This document shows positions 22,167-31,554 of a DNA stretch of 64,000 bases, one piece after another (position 1 is the stretch's first letter; the number at the start of each line of letters is the position of its first letter). The position numbers were made by a program, and so were the translations under genes. Below the pieces are notes generated by a model. The model searched no databases and was not told the origin of the DNA. It saw only the letters and a program-made list of their open reading frames with translations. This DNA comes from Erwinia aphidicola (GTDB lineage Bacteria; Pseudomonadota; Gammaproteobacteria; Enterobacterales; Enterobacteriaceae), in contig NZ_JAMKCQ010000001.1 in NCBI RefSeq assembly GCF_024169515.1, forward strand, positions 4,340,001 through 4,404,000, given 5' to 3'.

Positions 22167-24095
22167 TTATTCCTCCAATTGATGAAGATTGCGACTGCGG
22201 ATTTCATCCTGCAGCTTCGCGATCACTTCGTTTACGTCCATGCTTCCCAGGTCTTTACCGCGGCGGGTGCGAACGGCCACTTTGCCAGCTTCCACCTCTT
22301 TATCACCACAGACCAACATGTAAGGGACACGACGTAAAGTATGCTCGCGGATTTTAAAGCCAATCTTCTCGTTTCTCAAGTCCGCTTTTGCACGAATGCC
22401 CGCATTCTGCAATTTTCGGGTCAATTCTGCAACATATTCGGACTGGCCATCGGTGATATTCATCACCACAACTTGTAGTGGAGCAAGCCAGGTCGGGAAG
22501 AAACCGGCATATTCTTCGGTTAAAATCCCGATAAAGCGCTCCATGGACCCCAGGATTGCGCGGTGAATCATCACCGGAACCTGACGTTCATTACTTTCAC
22601 CCACATACGAGGCGCTCAGGCGGCCCGGCAGCGAGAAGTCCAGCTGCACAGTACCACACTGCCATGCACGGTCGAGACAGTCATGCAGGGTAAACTCAAT
22701 TTTAGGACCGTAGAAAGCGCCCTCGCCCGGCTGATATTCGAACGGAATGTTGTTCTCTTTCAGCGCGGCCGCCAGGTCCGCTTCTGAGCGGTCCCACAGG
22801 TCGTCGGTGCCGATACGCTTCTCTGGACGCGTAGAGAGTTTCACCACGATCTTTTCAAAGCCGAAGGTGCTGTACATGTCGTACACCATCTTAATGCAGC
22901 TGTTGACCTCGTCGCGCACCTGCTCTTCAGTACAGAAGATATGGGCATCATCCTGAGTAAAGCCGCGTACGCGCATCAGGCCGTGCAGTGCGCCCGACGG
23001 CTCATTACGGTGACAGCTACCAAACTCTGCCATACGCAGGGGTAAATCACGGTATGATTTTAGACCCTGATTGAAAATCTGCACGTGGCCCGGGCAGTTC
23101 ATCGGCTTAATGCAGTATTCACGGTTTTCTGAAGAGGTGGTAAACATCGCCTCTTTGTAGTTTTCCCAGTGGCCGGTTTTTTCCCACAGCACGCGGTCCA
23201 TCATGAACGGACCTTTTACTTCCTGGTAGTCATACTCTTTCAGCTTGGTGCGGACAAACACTTCCAGCTCGCGGAAGATAGTCCAGCCGTCGTTGTGCCA
23301 GAACACCATGCCAGGCGCCTCTTCCTGCATATGATACAGGTCGAGCTGCTTACCGATTTTACGGTGATCGCGCTTCGCCGCTTCTTCCAGACGCAGCAGA
23401 TAGGCCGCCAGCTGCTTTTTGTCGGCCCAGGCGGTGCCGTAAATACGCTGCAACATTTTATTGTTGCTGTCGCCACGCCAGTAAGCGCCAGAAATTTTCT
23501 GTAGCTTGAAGTGGTGGCAGAAACGCATATTCGGCACGTGCGGACCCCGGCACATGTCGACATACTCTTCGTGATGATACAGGCCAGGACGGTCGTCACG
23601 GCTGATATTTTCATCAAGGATGGTCATTTTGTAAGTTTCGTCGCGCGCAGCGAAAGCGTCACGCGCTTCCTGCCAGCTGACTTTCTGCTTAACAACGTCG
23701 TAATTGGTCTCTGCCAGCTGGTGCATACGCTTTTCCAGCAGGTCGATATCTTCCTGGGTCAGCGTGCGGTCAAGGTCAACGTCGTAGTAAAAACCGTTGT
23801 CGATAACCGGGCCGATAGCCATTTTGGTATCCGGCCACAGCTGTTTAATCGCGTGCCCTAACAGGTGCGCACAGGAGTGACGAATAATTTCCAGACCGGC
23901 TTCGTCTTTAGCGGTGATGATTGCAACATTGGCGTCTTCGGTGATCGGGTCAACCGCATCCACCAGTTCACCATTCACACGGCCAGCAATACAGGCTTTC
24001 GCCAGGCCAGGACCGATGTCGAGGGCAATATCCATCACGCTGACGGCGTGGTCAAAAGAGCGCTGGCTTCCATCAGGAAGAGTAATTACAGGCAT
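22167..24095 (-). CDS. thrS: threonine-tRNA ligase
   Basis: ThrRS charges tRNA-Thr and edits mischarged serine. The 642-residue product equals E. coli. Domains in order are TGS (about 1-61), the second editing domain with the [16 protein letters not shown] zinc-type motif (about 65-225), the class II catalytic core with [12 protein letters not shown] and [20 protein letters not shown], and the C-terminal anticodon-binding domain (about 535-642). It is first in the thrS-infC-rpmI-rplT cluster. Confidence 0.98.
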   Translation of the reverse strand: MPVITLPDGSQRSFDHAVSVMDIALDIGPGLAKACIAGRVNGELVDAVDPITEDANVAIITAKDEAGLEIIRHSCAHLLGHAIKQLWPDTKMAIGPVIDNGFYYDVDLDRTLTQEDIDLLEKRMHQLAETNYDVVKQKVSWQEARDAFAARDETYKMTILDENISRDDRPGLYHHEEYVDMCRGPHVPNMRFCHHFKLQKISGAYWRGDSNNKMLQRIYGTAWADKKQLAAYLLRLEEAAKRDHRKIGKQLDLYHMQEEAPGMVFWHNDGWTIFRELEVFVRTKLKEYDYQEVKGPFMMDRVLWEKTGHWENYKEAMFTTSSENREYCIKPMNCPGHVQIFNQGLKSYRDLPLRMAEFGSCHRNEPSGALHGLMRVRGFTQDDAHIFCTEEQVRDEVNSCIKMVYDMYSTFGFEKIVVKLSTRPEKRIGTDDLWDRSEADLAAALKENNIPFEYQPGEGAFYGPKIEFTLHDCLDRAWQCGTVQLDFSLPGRLSASYVGESNERQVPVMIHRAILGSMERFIGILTEEYAGFFPTWLAPLQVVVMNITDGQSEYVAELTRKLQNAGIRAKADLRNEKIGFKIREHTLRRVPYMLVCGDKEVEAGKVAVRTRRGKDLGSMDVNEVIAKLQDEIRSRNLHQLEE

Positions 24096-24170
24096 GAAAC
24101 ATCCTTAATTGCAGTGGTAACCCACACGTAAGATTACATGCAAACATAGTTTGAGAGTTCCGGGCTGGCA
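24096..24170 (-). promoter_or_regulatory. thrS leader, candidate translational operator
   Basis: The minus-strand leader just before thrS reads ACGTGTGGGTTACC, then a CACTGCAATTAAGGA ribosome binding region. In E. coli this part of the leader folds into anticodon-arm-like hairpins bound by ThrRS for autorepression. The similarity in sequence and position suggests the operator is conserved; folding was not computed. Confidence 0.5.
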
Positions 24171-24335
24171 GGCTGTCTGACCCACATTGTCGGATTGCCG
24201 CCGCCCTTGATAGCTGCGCAATACACAGCAAGGCAAGCATAATAACATCTTTAGGATCAGAGAGAAACCGCGCAGGGAGATGCTGGCAGAATAAGGCAGG
24301 AATGACGGGCCGCCCGCAGGCAGCCCGCAAAGCAA

Positions 24336-25091
24336 TTACATCGCGTAAGAGAGCGTGATGGTGGTTTTGGTATCGGTATGATCGGGCGCTGACTCAGGTG
24401 GATTCTGGTTCCAGGTCACGTTGTAAGCCATCTTCAGGGCGAAATGTTCGTTAATCGCTACCTGCAGACCGGTTTCGGAGTTGACGGTAGTATCGTCGCT
24501 ACCCAGTACGGAAACACCCTGAACGAACTTGGTGGTGTCCGTCAGCTGCCACTGATAGCTCAGTGCGCCATAGGCCAGAGCCTGGGTCTCATGGCCACCT
24601 TCATGGTAGTCGTCATAACGCACACCAGGACCGGCTTCCACACGCAGCGAGTGCACCGGGCCGTTCAGCAGCTGGCGACCGTAACCGGCAGCAAGAATAG
24701 AACGACCGTCGTAACCGTTGAAGCGGTCGCTTAACCAGCTCGCCTGGCCGAACAGGTAGTCAGCGCTGTTGATGTTATAACGCGTACGGCCACCGACCTG
24801 ATAGGTCTCGGATGAACGCTCATCATTAGACGAGGTATTGCTGGCGTTGCCCCACAGGCTGTAAGCAAAACTTGGGGTATACCATGTCAGGTTGGTGTTC
24901 GCCGTTGCGGAAGAACTGGTGGTGTTACCGGACTGAGCCATATAGCCCGCAGCCGCGTTACCTTCAAAATCTTTCTTCGCTGTAGAAGGGTCATCCATAA
25001 CCGTGAAGACGTTGTTATCCGCCAGGGCTTGTTGACACAGTGCTCCCCCGGAGAGCAGAAGAACTACAGACAGCTTATTAAGCGCTTTCAT
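24336..25091 (-). CDS. ydiY: YdiY, DUF481 outer-membrane protein
   Basis: YdiY is a DUF481-family protein, acid-inducible in E. coli and predicted to form an outer-membrane beta-barrel; its function is not known. The 251-residue product (E. coli 252) has a signal peptide of about 24 residues ending QQALA, then the conserved NVFTVMDDPSTAKKDFEGNA. Alternating hydrophobic strands follow, including SLWGNASNTSSNDERSSETY and LFGQASWLSDRFNGYDGRS, ending in the aromatic-poor TTITLSYAM strand. It is transcribed toward thrS. Confidence 0.93.
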   Translation of the reverse strand: MKALNKLSVVLLLSGGALCQQALADNNVFTVMDDPSTAKKDFEGNAAAGYMAQSGNTTSSSATANTNLTWYTPSFAYSLWGNASNTSSNDERSSETYQVGGRTRYNINSADYLFGQASWLSDRFNGYDGRSILAAGYGRQLLNGPVHSLRVEAGPGVRYDDYHEGGHETQALAYGALSYQWQLTDTTKFVQGVSVLGSDDTTVNSETGLQVAINEHFALKMAYNVTWNQNPPESAPDHTDTKTTITLSYAM

Positions 25092-25536
25092 TTAAATGTG
25101 ACCCGTACGACAGTTTTAAAAAGAGGGAGTCTGAAGCGTTTTGAAGGACGATCAACGCAATTTACGGTAATAATCGTAAGAAATTGTTAATCCGCTCTTT
25201 TTCCAAAGCATCATGACCAAACTACCCTTCGAATAGGAACATTCCCATTAACGGCGCGCATTATAATGGGTAAATGATGAAAAAACACCTGGCTGTCAAT
25301 AAGATTTAGCTCTAGCAAAGGACGAATTTATCGCCCTGCAGCCAGTATATGTAAGTAAATATTAATACCAGCATTCGCCCATCCGCTGCGCAACCAGCGG
25401 CTTTACGTCTTCTTAACGTAAAACGCGCAGAAAAGAGATCCGCCCTCGGCTTTGCTAGCGCCCTTGCGTGAATTCACCGCACCGACTGCGACAGTGAACT
25501 ACGATTGAGGGGCGCTTTATCACATTGAGGTAAATC
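25092..25536. other. intergenic region where E. coli carries pfkB
   Basis: The gap of 445 bp separates divergent ydiY and ydiZ. In E. coli this position is occupied by pfkB, and no remnant of it is recognisable here. The sequence is AT-rich near ydiY and GC-richer near ydiZ. No conserved small gene was seen; a tiny frame near 25275 encodes only about 11 residues. Confidence 0.5.
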
Positions 25537-25830
25537 ATGAATAGCCAATCAGTTGAACAGTTTGTTGTCACCTTCCGCTACCAGGAAAAAGGGCTCTCTG
25601 ACCTGCTGGAGTTAAATAGCGCCCTGCTCAGTGCCGGGTTCAGCACCACGCTCAACGACAGCGAGGGCCATCCACACGAATTAGGCACCAACAGCTTCGG
25701 CATCACCAGCGCGATGGAGCCGGAAGAGATTGCGCAGCAGGCGCGCAGCGCGGGAGAATTGGTGCTCGGTGATGCACCGGAGGTGGACGTGCAGCGCTGG
25801 GAGGAGTTCCAGCAGCAGCTTAAACGCTAA
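25537..25830 (+). CDS. ydiZ: YdiZ-like small protein of unknown function
   Basis: The product has 97 residues, soluble and acidic, starting MNSQSVEQFVVTFRYQEKGL. It contains a conserved-looking core HPHELGTNSFGITSAMEPEE. Size and position just before yniA match E. coli YdiZ, whose biochemical function I do not know. The ATG follows TGAGGTAAATC, an acceptable ribosome binding site. No signal peptide or membrane segment is visible. Confidence 0.7.
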   Translation: MNSQSVEQFVVTFRYQEKGLSDLLELNSALLSAGFSTTLNDSEGHPHELGTNSFGITSAMEPEEIAQQARSAGELVLGDAPEVDVQRWEEFQQQLKR

Positions 25831-25929
25831 CTTTCTGTAAATATGATGCAATGCCGTGCGCCAGTGGGTATTTTGGTTATTCTTTAAGCGTTATCATCGT
25901 CGAATCACAGCGAAAAAGAGGAGTGTCCT

Positions 25930-26823
25930 ATGTGGTCAGCCATCGGTCGTCTGTTGAGTGAGCAACTGGGTCCGGCAGAAATTAGCGGACGCAGCGAGTT
26001 GCCGGGCGGTGAGGTCCATGCTGCCTGGCTGCTGCAATACGGTGAGCACCAGGTGTTTGTGAAGTGTAACCAGCGCGAGATGCTCGATCTCTTCAGCTGG
26101 GAAGCGGATCAGCTCCAGCTGCTGGCGCGTACCCATACGGTGCGCGTGCCGGAAGTGTACGGCGTTGGCAGCGACCGCGAGACCAGCTTTCTGCTGCTGG
26201 AATACATCAAGCCGACGCCGCTCAATGCCGATTCTGCTTTCCAGCTTGGCGTACAGCTGGCCCATCTTCACCAGTGGAGTGAACAGCCGCAGTTTGGGCT
26301 GGACTTCGACAATAATATTACCACCTCTCCTCAGCCCAACAGCTGGCTGAAACGCTGGTCGGTGTTCTTTGCTGAACAGCGCATCGGCTGGCAGCTGCAG
26401 CTCGCCGCTGAAAAGGGTATTCAGTATGGGGATATCGAGCTGATTGTGCACTGCGCGCAGACGGCCCTCGACGCCCATCACCCGCAGCCGTCGCTACTGC
26501 ACGGCGATCTGTGGCCGGCGAACTGCGCGGGGAGTGACAGTGGTCCCTGGCTATTTGATCCAGCCTGCTACTGGGGCGATCGTGAGTGTGACCTGGCCAT
26601 GCTACCGTGGTTCAGTCAGCTGCCGGGGCAGATTTTCGAGGGTTATCAGTCGGTGTGGCCGCTACCTTGCGGCTTCTCACAGCGTCAGCCGATTTATCAG
26701 CTCTACTATCTGCTGAACCGCGCCAATGTCTTCGGCGGCAGCTGGCTTGGGGAGGCACAGCGTGCGGTAGGCACCCTGTTAGATGTGGACGATTTGGCTA
26801 AACAGCACGCGCGTCCGGCCTGA
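25930..26823 (+). CDS. yniA: YniA, fructosamine kinase family protein
   Basis: Members of the fructosamine kinase family (PF03881) phosphorylate ketosamines or ribulosamines on glycated proteins; YniA itself is less well characterised. The 297-residue product shows an aminoglycoside-phosphotransferase-like fold. GHAAWLL-type N-lobe strands are followed by the catalytic loop LLHGDLWPANCA near residue 195 and the metal-binding DPACYWGDRECDLAM near residue 212. ATG at 25930 lies after AAAGAGGAGTGTCCT. It is convergent with yniB, as in E. coli. Confidence 0.93.
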   Translation: MWSAIGRLLSEQLGPAEISGRSELPGGEVHAAWLLQYGEHQVFVKCNQREMLDLFSWEADQLQLLARTHTVRVPEVYGVGSDRETSFLLLEYIKPTPLNADSAFQLGVQLAHLHQWSEQPQFGLDFDNNITTSPQPNSWLKRWSVFFAEQRIGWQLQLAAEKGIQYGDIELIVHCAQTALDAHHPQPSLLHGDLWPANCAGSDSGPWLFDPACYWGDRECDLAMLPWFSQLPGQIFEGYQSVWPLPCGFSQRQPIYQLYYLLNRANVFGGSWLGEAQRAVGTLLDVDDLAKQHARPA

Positions 26824-26832
26824 GATAAGCCC

Positions 26833-26858
26833 GGGCGGGGCACCTTCCCCCGCCCGCC
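26833..26858. terminator. hairpin between convergent yniA and yniB
   Basis: GGGCGGGG pairs with a C-rich CCCCGCCC arm across a short loop. There is no clear T run on either side, so it is a weak terminator candidate. Confidence 0.35.
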
Positions 26859-26862
26859 ATCC

Positions 26863-27402
26863 TCAGTAGATAAACCCGGCCAGCTTCAGCACGAAGTAGC
26901 CCGCTACGGCGATGATAATCGGCAGGACGTACAGCGGGAATATTTGCAGGAAAATGGTGTGGCGCGGCACCACAATCCTCTCTTCCAGCTGCGCACGCGT
27001 GTGCCCTTCTGTACCGCGCGCGTTCTCCAGAATCAGCTGATCCTCAATCCCTTCACGCAGAAAGCGCGACTGGCGCCACATTCGCGCGCCGGAAGCCTGC
27101 AGAGCAAGGCCGACAAAAATCAGCACGTAGATAACCCAGAACAGCACGTTGCTGCCGTGATTAAAATCCGGTACCGGTGAGTTATTCCAGAAGCTGGAAA
27201 GAAAACCGGTGTTAAAACGGATCATCTCAATCATCACATGGGCAAAATCCTGCATCACCGCATTAATGCCCTCGCGCTTTTCCCGGCTTTTTTCCAGAAA
27301 ACCCAGCAGGGAAATCAGCGTTGAGATCAGCGCGGGAATAAAGATAACCCAGCCCGCGACCCGCTTGATCACCGCCACTCTGCCAGCCTGTTGATAAGTC
27401 AT
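26863..27402 (-). CDS. yniB: YniB inner-membrane protein
   Basis: This 179-residue protein (E. coli YniB 178) is of unknown function. Three hydrophobic stretches are clear: about residues 15-35 (VAGWVIFIPALISTLISLLG), 84-105 (FWVIYVLIFVGLALQASG) and 155-178 (IFPLYVLPIIIAVAGYFVLK). A charged segment with ARGTEGHTRAQLEERIVVP lies between the last two. It is convergent with yniA. Confidence 0.9.
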   Translation of the reverse strand: MTYQQAGRVAVIKRVAGWVIFIPALISTLISLLGFLEKSREKREGINAVMQDFAHVMIEMIRFNTGFLSSFWNNSPVPDFNHGSNVLFWVIYVLIFVGLALQASGARMWRQSRFLREGIEDQLILENARGTEGHTRAQLEERIVVPRHTIFLQIFPLYVLPIIIAVAGYFVLKLAGFIY

Positions 27403-27573
27403 GCCTTCTCCTGTCCATACGATGTCTGCGTGTCAGTCTACATTGAGTCGGCAAAAAGCGCCTGTAAAATGCGGTCACCAGCGCAGGATCCCGGCTAAAC
27501 GCCGCTGCGATGATAATTTTTTCAGCAGCGCCTTCATGCTAAGGTGGCACAAACTGTCAAATGGAGCCGCAGC

Positions 27574-28245
27574 ATGTCTTATCAACGCCCTGTACTCGCC
27601 GCCATCTTTGATATGGATGGCCTGCTGATCGATTCAGAACCGCTATGGCACCAGGCCGAGCTGGACATCTTCAATACCCTTGATGTTGACCTCAGCCGCC
27701 GTAAAGAGCTGCCCGAGGCGCTCGGCCTGCGCATCGATCAGGTGGTGCGCATGTGGTACGAAACCCTGCCGTGGAGCGGCCCTTCCCAGGCGGAAGTGAC
27801 GCAGCGCGTGATTGCCCGCGCGCTGAGCCTGGTAGAGGAGCGCCGCCCGCTGCTGCCGGGCGTTGAGCATGCGTTAAAGCTGTGCCAGGCCGAAGGGCTG
27901 AAGATTGGCCTCGCCTCCGCCTCCCCGCTGTTTATGCTGGAGCGCGTGCTGGAGATGTTTGACCTGCGCGACTATTTTGAAGTGCTGGCCTCGGCAGAAT
28001 CTCTGCCCTACAGCAAACCGCACCCGCAGGTTTACCTTGATGCCGCCGCCCGGCTTGGCGTCGACCCACTGAACTGCGTCACGCTGGAAGACTCCTTTAA
28101 CGGCATGATCGCCACTAAAGCCGCACGTATGCGCTCTATAGTGGTGCCTGACGCCAGCTACGCTGAAGATGCACGCTGGGCGCTGGCGGAGGTCAAGCTG
28201 AGCAGCCTGCAGCAGCTCACCCCTGCTCATCTGCGCGGTGGTTAA
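27574..28245 (+). CDS. hxpB: hexitol phosphatase, HAD family
   Basis: HxpB (YniC) is a HAD-superfamily phosphatase acting on sugar and sugar-alcohol phosphates, including 2-deoxyglucose 6-phosphate in E. coli. The product of 223 residues carries motif I AAIFDMDGLLIDSEPLW with nucleophile Asp near residue 13, motif II GLASASPLFML, motif III Lys in SLPYSKPHPQVYLD and motif IV VTLEDSFNGMIA. ATG at 27574 (MSYQRPVLAAIFDMDG) follows GGAGCCGCAGC; an upstream in-frame ATG at 27544 adds ten unconserved residues. Confidence 0.93.
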   Translation: MSYQRPVLAAIFDMDGLLIDSEPLWHQAELDIFNTLDVDLSRRKELPEALGLRIDQVVRMWYETLPWSGPSQAEVTQRVIARALSLVEERRPLLPGVEHALKLCQAEGLKIGLASASPLFMLERVLEMFDLRDYFEVLASAESLPYSKPHPQVYLDAAARLGVDPLNCVTLEDSFNGMIATKAARMRSIVVPDASYAEDARWALAEVKLSSLQQLTPAHLRGG

Positions 28246-28285
28246 ACCCTGAAAAGGTGCTGCCTGTGCAGCACCTCTCAATAAA

Positions 28286-28304
28286 AATAAAACAATGTTT
28301 CATT
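28286..28304 (+). promoter_or_regulatory. KdgR box upstream of kduD
   Basis: AATAAAACAATGTTTCATT is a perfect match to the KdgR consensus AATRAAAYRNYRTTTYATT. It lies 64 bp before the kduD start codon. It predicts repression by KdgR that is relieved by KDG or DKII intermediates of pectin breakdown. Confidence 0.8.
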
Positions 28305-28368
28305 TTTATTGAATTACCCTCTTCCTGCGCCTATGCTCCCTGATAACCTCATTAATCAGGAAGCCGCT

Positions 28369-29130
28369 ATGATCCTCAATGCTTTTAACCTCGAAGGGAA
28401 AGTCGCACTGATCACCGGATGCAACACCGGGCTGGGTCAGGGTATGGCCGTCGGTCTGGCGCAGGCCGGATGTGACATTATTGGCGTCAACCGCTCCGCT
28501 GCCTGCGCAACGGCAAAGCAGGTGAGCGCGCTCGGACGCCGCTTTATCAGCATCACCGCCGACCTGTCGGACAGCCACTGCGTGCCAAAGGTGATGGAGC
28601 AGGCGCTGGCAGCCTGCCCGCGGCTCGATATCCTGGTCAACAATGCCGGGATTATTCGCCGCGCAGAGGCGCTGAATTTCAGTGAGCAGGACTGGGATGA
28701 CGTCATGAACATCAACAGCAAGACGCTGTTCTTTCTTGCGCAGGCGGTGGCGCGCCAGTTCGTTCAGCAGGGGCACGGCGGCAAAATCATTAATATCGCC
28801 TCAATGCTCTCTTACCAGGGCGGCATCCGCGTACCTTCGTATACCGCCTCGAAAAGCGCGGTAATGGGGCTGACGCGCCTGATGGCCAACGAATGGGCGC
28901 AGTACGGCATCAACGTTAATGCCATCGCCCCGGGCTATATGGCCACCAACAACACCGAGCAGCTGCGTGATGACGAAGAGCGCAGTCAGCAGATCCTCGA
29001 GCGCATCCCGAGCGGTCGCTGGGGCGAGAGCCGCGATATGATGGGGCCGGTGGTGTTTCTTGCCTCCAGCGCGGCGGACTACGTCAATGGCTATACGCTG
29101 GCCGTCGACGGCGGCTGGCTGGCGCGGTAA
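28369..29130 (+). CDS. kduD: 2-dehydro-3-deoxy-D-gluconate 5-dehydrogenase
   Basis: KduD is an SDR enzyme that reduces 2,5-diketo-3-deoxygluconate to 2-keto-3-deoxygluconate in pectin and hexuronate catabolism. The 253-residue product begins MILNAFNLEGKVALITGCNT and has TGCNTGLGQG for cofactor binding, NNAG near residue 89 and the catalytic pair in PSYTASKSAVMG. The conserved ending YVNGYTLAVDGGWLAR is that of E. coli KduD. A longer open frame begins at 28309, but 28369 matches the family and follows AGGAAGCCGCT. No kduI or pectinase gene accompanies it in this window. Confidence 0.93.
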   Translation: MILNAFNLEGKVALITGCNTGLGQGMAVGLAQAGCDIIGVNRSAACATAKQVSALGRRFISITADLSDSHCVPKVMEQALAACPRLDILVNNAGIIRRAEALNFSEQDWDDVMNINSKTLFFLAQAVARQFVQQGHGGKIINIASMLSYQGGIRVPSYTASKSAVMGLTRLMANEWAQYGINVNAIAPGYMATNNTEQLRDDEERSQQILERIPSGRWGESRDMMGPVVFLASSAADYVNGYTLAVDGGWLAR

Positions 29131-29220
29131 GCCAAATGCGGGTCAGTTTCTGCGCGACCCGCTCAACATTTCACTGATGTAAAAATATTTATCTTTCGTT
29201 ACAGCGTCACATATTTATTC

Positions 29221-29258
29221 TACTGTATATATTCCCTATACTGGATGCATTGACAGTT
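29221..29258 (+). promoter_or_regulatory. tandem LexA boxes upstream of ydjM
   Basis: TACTGTATATATTCCCTATA (29221-29240) has a good left half and a weak right half. TACTGGATGCATTGACAGTT (29239-29258) has CTG-N10-CAG spacing. The pair closely resembles the two tandem LexA sites of E. coli ydjM in spacing and sequence as I remember them. SOS control is therefore likely. Confidence 0.72.
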
Positions 29259-29275
29259 ATGCACCAGGTGTTCCC

Positions 29276-29866
29276 ATGACGGCCGAAGGCCACCTCATAT
29301 TTGCCATTGCCAGCGCCATTTTCGCCAAGCGTGCGGAACTGACGCCGGTGCTGGCCAGCGCAGACTGGTGGCATATTATTCCGGCTACCCTGCTCACCTG
29401 CCTGCTGCCGGACATTGACCATCCCAAATCTTTTCTCGGTCAGCGCCTGAAGTGGCTGTCGCACCCTATTGCGCGCGCCTTTGGTCATCGCGGATTTACC
29501 CACAGCCTGCTGGCGTTGGCGGGCGGCGTCGCGCTGCTACAGCTGAAGCTGCCCGCTGGCTGGCTGATCCCTGCCGATGCCTTCCAGGGCATGGTGCTGG
29601 GCTACCTCAGCCACATTGTTGCCGATATGCTGACGCCCGCCGGGGTCCCCCTGCTGTGGCCGTGCCGCTGGCGCTTCCGCCTGCCGCTGCTGAGAAGCCA
29701 GAAAGGTAACCAGCTGGAGCGTGCGCTGTGCCTCGCGCTGGTCGGTTATGCCATCTGGTTTCCGCCGGGAATGCCACCGTTTGGTGCGACCGGCTGGACC
29801 AGTCAGGTGGTCAATTCGGTACAAAATGGCTTTAGCCGGGTAATAAATCCGCAAAACGGACATTAA
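29276..29866 (+). CDS. ydjM: YdjM, LexA-regulated membrane metal-dependent hydrolase family
   Basis: YdjM is an SOS-induced inner-membrane protein of the YdjM/DUF457 family annotated as membrane-bound metal-dependent hydrolases; its substrate is unknown. The 196-residue product has conserved polar motifs LLPDIDHPKSFLGQRLK near residue 45, FGHRGFTHSLLAL near residue 73 and YLSHIVADMLTPAGVPLLWP near residue 112. These His and Asp residues are the presumed metal ligands. Several hydrophobic helices surround them. Two LexA boxes lie directly upstream. Confidence 0.92.
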   Translation: MTAEGHLIFAIASAIFAKRAELTPVLASADWWHIIPATLLTCLLPDIDHPKSFLGQRLKWLSHPIARAFGHRGFTHSLLALAGGVALLQLKLPAGWLIPADAFQGMVLGYLSHIVADMLTPAGVPLLWPCRWRFRLPLLRSQKGNQLERALCLALVGYAIWFPPGMPPFGATGWTSQVVNSVQNGFSRVINPQNGH

Positions 29867-30028
29867 TCAGGCAATAACGCAGCAAAAGTTATAAATCATT
29901 CCTTTTGGATATAAGCCTGCACCATCACTAGCTGCTACCATTTCGCCCTTGTGCTGGTTACTGCGCGTCAGAAATTAACTGAAGTCAGTTATGGCACTTT
30001 TGCCGACTATTTTTGGGAGAAATGGGAA

Positions 30029-31426
30029 ATGAATTTTCCGCTAATTATTAACCTGGTAGCGTTCGTGGCGCTGCTGCTGCTGGTAGCAAAAACCGGCCGC
30101 ACCGGCTGGAGCCTGTCGAAGAAAGTGCTGTTCGGCCTGGTGGTCGGCGTACTGTTTGGCCTCGCGCTGCACACCATTTACGGCGAAAACAGCCCGGTTA
30201 TCAAAGAGTCTGTCAGCTGGTTTAACCTGGTCGGCGGCGGTTACGTTCAGCTGCTGCAGATGATTGTGATGCCGCTGGTGTTCGCATCGATTCTCAGCGC
30301 CGTAGCCCGTCTGCATAACGCCTCATCGCTGGGTAAAATCAGCGTACTGACCATTGGCGTGCTGCTGTTCACCACCGCCATTGCCGCCGCGGTTGGCGTA
30401 TTCGTCACCTGGCTGTTCGGCCTCAACGCCGGTGGCCTGGTGCAGGGCGCGCAGGAAAGCGCACGCCTTGCGGCCATTCAGAGCAGCTATGTCGGCAAGG
30501 TCGCCGATCTCAGCGCGCCGCAGCTGCTGCTCTCCTTTGTACCGAAAAACCCGTTTGCCGACCTGACCGGTGCCAACCCTACTTCGATCATCAGCGTAGT
30601 GATCTTCTCCGCCTTCCTGGGCGTGGCGGCTCTGCAGCTGCTGAAGGATGATGTCGAAAAGGGCCAGCGCGTGCTGAAAGCCATCGATACGCTGCAGTCC
30701 TGGGTGATGAAGCTGGTGCGCCTGATCATGAAGCTGACGCCTTACGGCGTGCTGGCGCTGATGACCAAAGTGGTGGCAACCTCTAACCTGAGCGACATCA
30801 TCAAGCTTGGCAGCTTCGTGCTGGCCTCCTACCTCGGCCTGGCGATTATGTTTGCCGTGCATGCCCTGCTGCTGTCGGTCAACGGCGTGAATCCGCTGCG
30901 CTTCTTCCGTAAAGTGTGGCCGGTTATCACCTTTGCCTTCACCAGCCGCTCCAGCGCCGCGACTATTCCGCTGAGCGTGGAAGCGCAAACTCGTCGTCTG
31001 GGTATTCCAGAGTCGATTGCCAGCTTTGCGGCATCCTTTGGTGCCACCATTGGTCAGAACGGCTGTGCCGGTCTTTACCCGACCATGCTGGCGGTAATGG
31101 TGGCGCCAACCGTGGGCATCAACCCGTTTGACCCGATGTGGATTGCCACGCTGATCGGCATCGTGACCCTCAGCTCTGCGGGCGTTGCCGGCGTCGGCGG
31201 TGGCGCGACCTTCGCTGCGCTGATCGTTCTGCCTGCGATGGGCCTGCCGGTCACGCTGGTGGCCCTGCTGATCTCCATCGAGCCGCTGATTGATATGGGC
31301 CGCACCGCGCTCAACGTCAACGGTTCCATGACTGCCGGTACGCTGACCAGCCAGTGGCTGAAGCAGACTGATAAAGCGATTATGAACACCGACTCAGACA
31401 GCGAAGCCGAACTGGCACATCGTTAA
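30029..31426 (+). CDS. tcyP: L-cystine transporter TcyP
   Basis: TcyP (YdjN) is a dicarboxylate/amino acid:cation symporter family protein that imports L-cystine. The 465-residue product (E. coli 463) starts [20 protein letters not shown] at the ATG at 30029, preceded by GGGAGAAATGGGAA. The open frame extends 26 codons further upstream without conservation. Signatures include [20 protein letters not shown], the substrate region [20 protein letters not shown] and [17 protein letters not shown], and the C-terminal [14 protein letters not shown]. Confidence 0.95.
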   Translation: MNFPLIINLVAFVALLLLVAKTGRTGWSLSKKVLFGLVVGVLFGLALHTIYGENSPVIKESVSWFNLVGGGYVQLLQMIVMPLVFASILSAVARLHNASSLGKISVLTIGVLLFTTAIAAAVGVFVTWLFGLNAGGLVQGAQESARLAAIQSSYVGKVADLSAPQLLLSFVPKNPFADLTGANPTSIISVVIFSAFLGVAALQLLKDDVEKGQRVLKAIDTLQSWVMKLVRLIMKLTPYGVLALMTKVVATSNLSDIIKLGSFVLASYLGLAIMFAVHALLLSVNGVNPLRFFRKVWPVITFAFTSRSSAATIPLSVEAQTRRLGIPESIASFAASFGATIGQNGCAGLYPTMLAVMVAPTVGINPFDPMWIATLIGIVTLSSAGVAGVGGGATFAALIVLPAMGLPVTLVALLISIEPLIDMGRTALNVNGSMTAGTLTSQWLKQTDKAIMNTDSDSEAELAHR

Positions 31427-31433
31427 TCCTCCT

Positions 31434-31464
31434 GCGGGTCGGCACTTGCCGGCCCGCCTCATTT
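31434..31464 (+). terminator. tcyP terminator
   Basis: An eleven-base stem with one G-T wobble (GCGGGTCGGCA / TGCCGGCCCGC) closes on a two-base loop and is followed by CTCATTTCG. It lies 8 bp after the tcyP stop. The T run is short. Confidence 0.55.
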
Positions 31465-31554
31465 CGTCATATCCCTGCATTTAACGGGCGTATATCCCTC
31501 ACTGTTCTATAGTTACTGTTGCCCTAAAACGACAGCAACTGGAGTAGATGAGTC

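Noticed and set aside
31427..31554. cedA between tcyP and katE
   Set aside because: The gap is 128 bp and contains only a terminator and promoter-like sequence.
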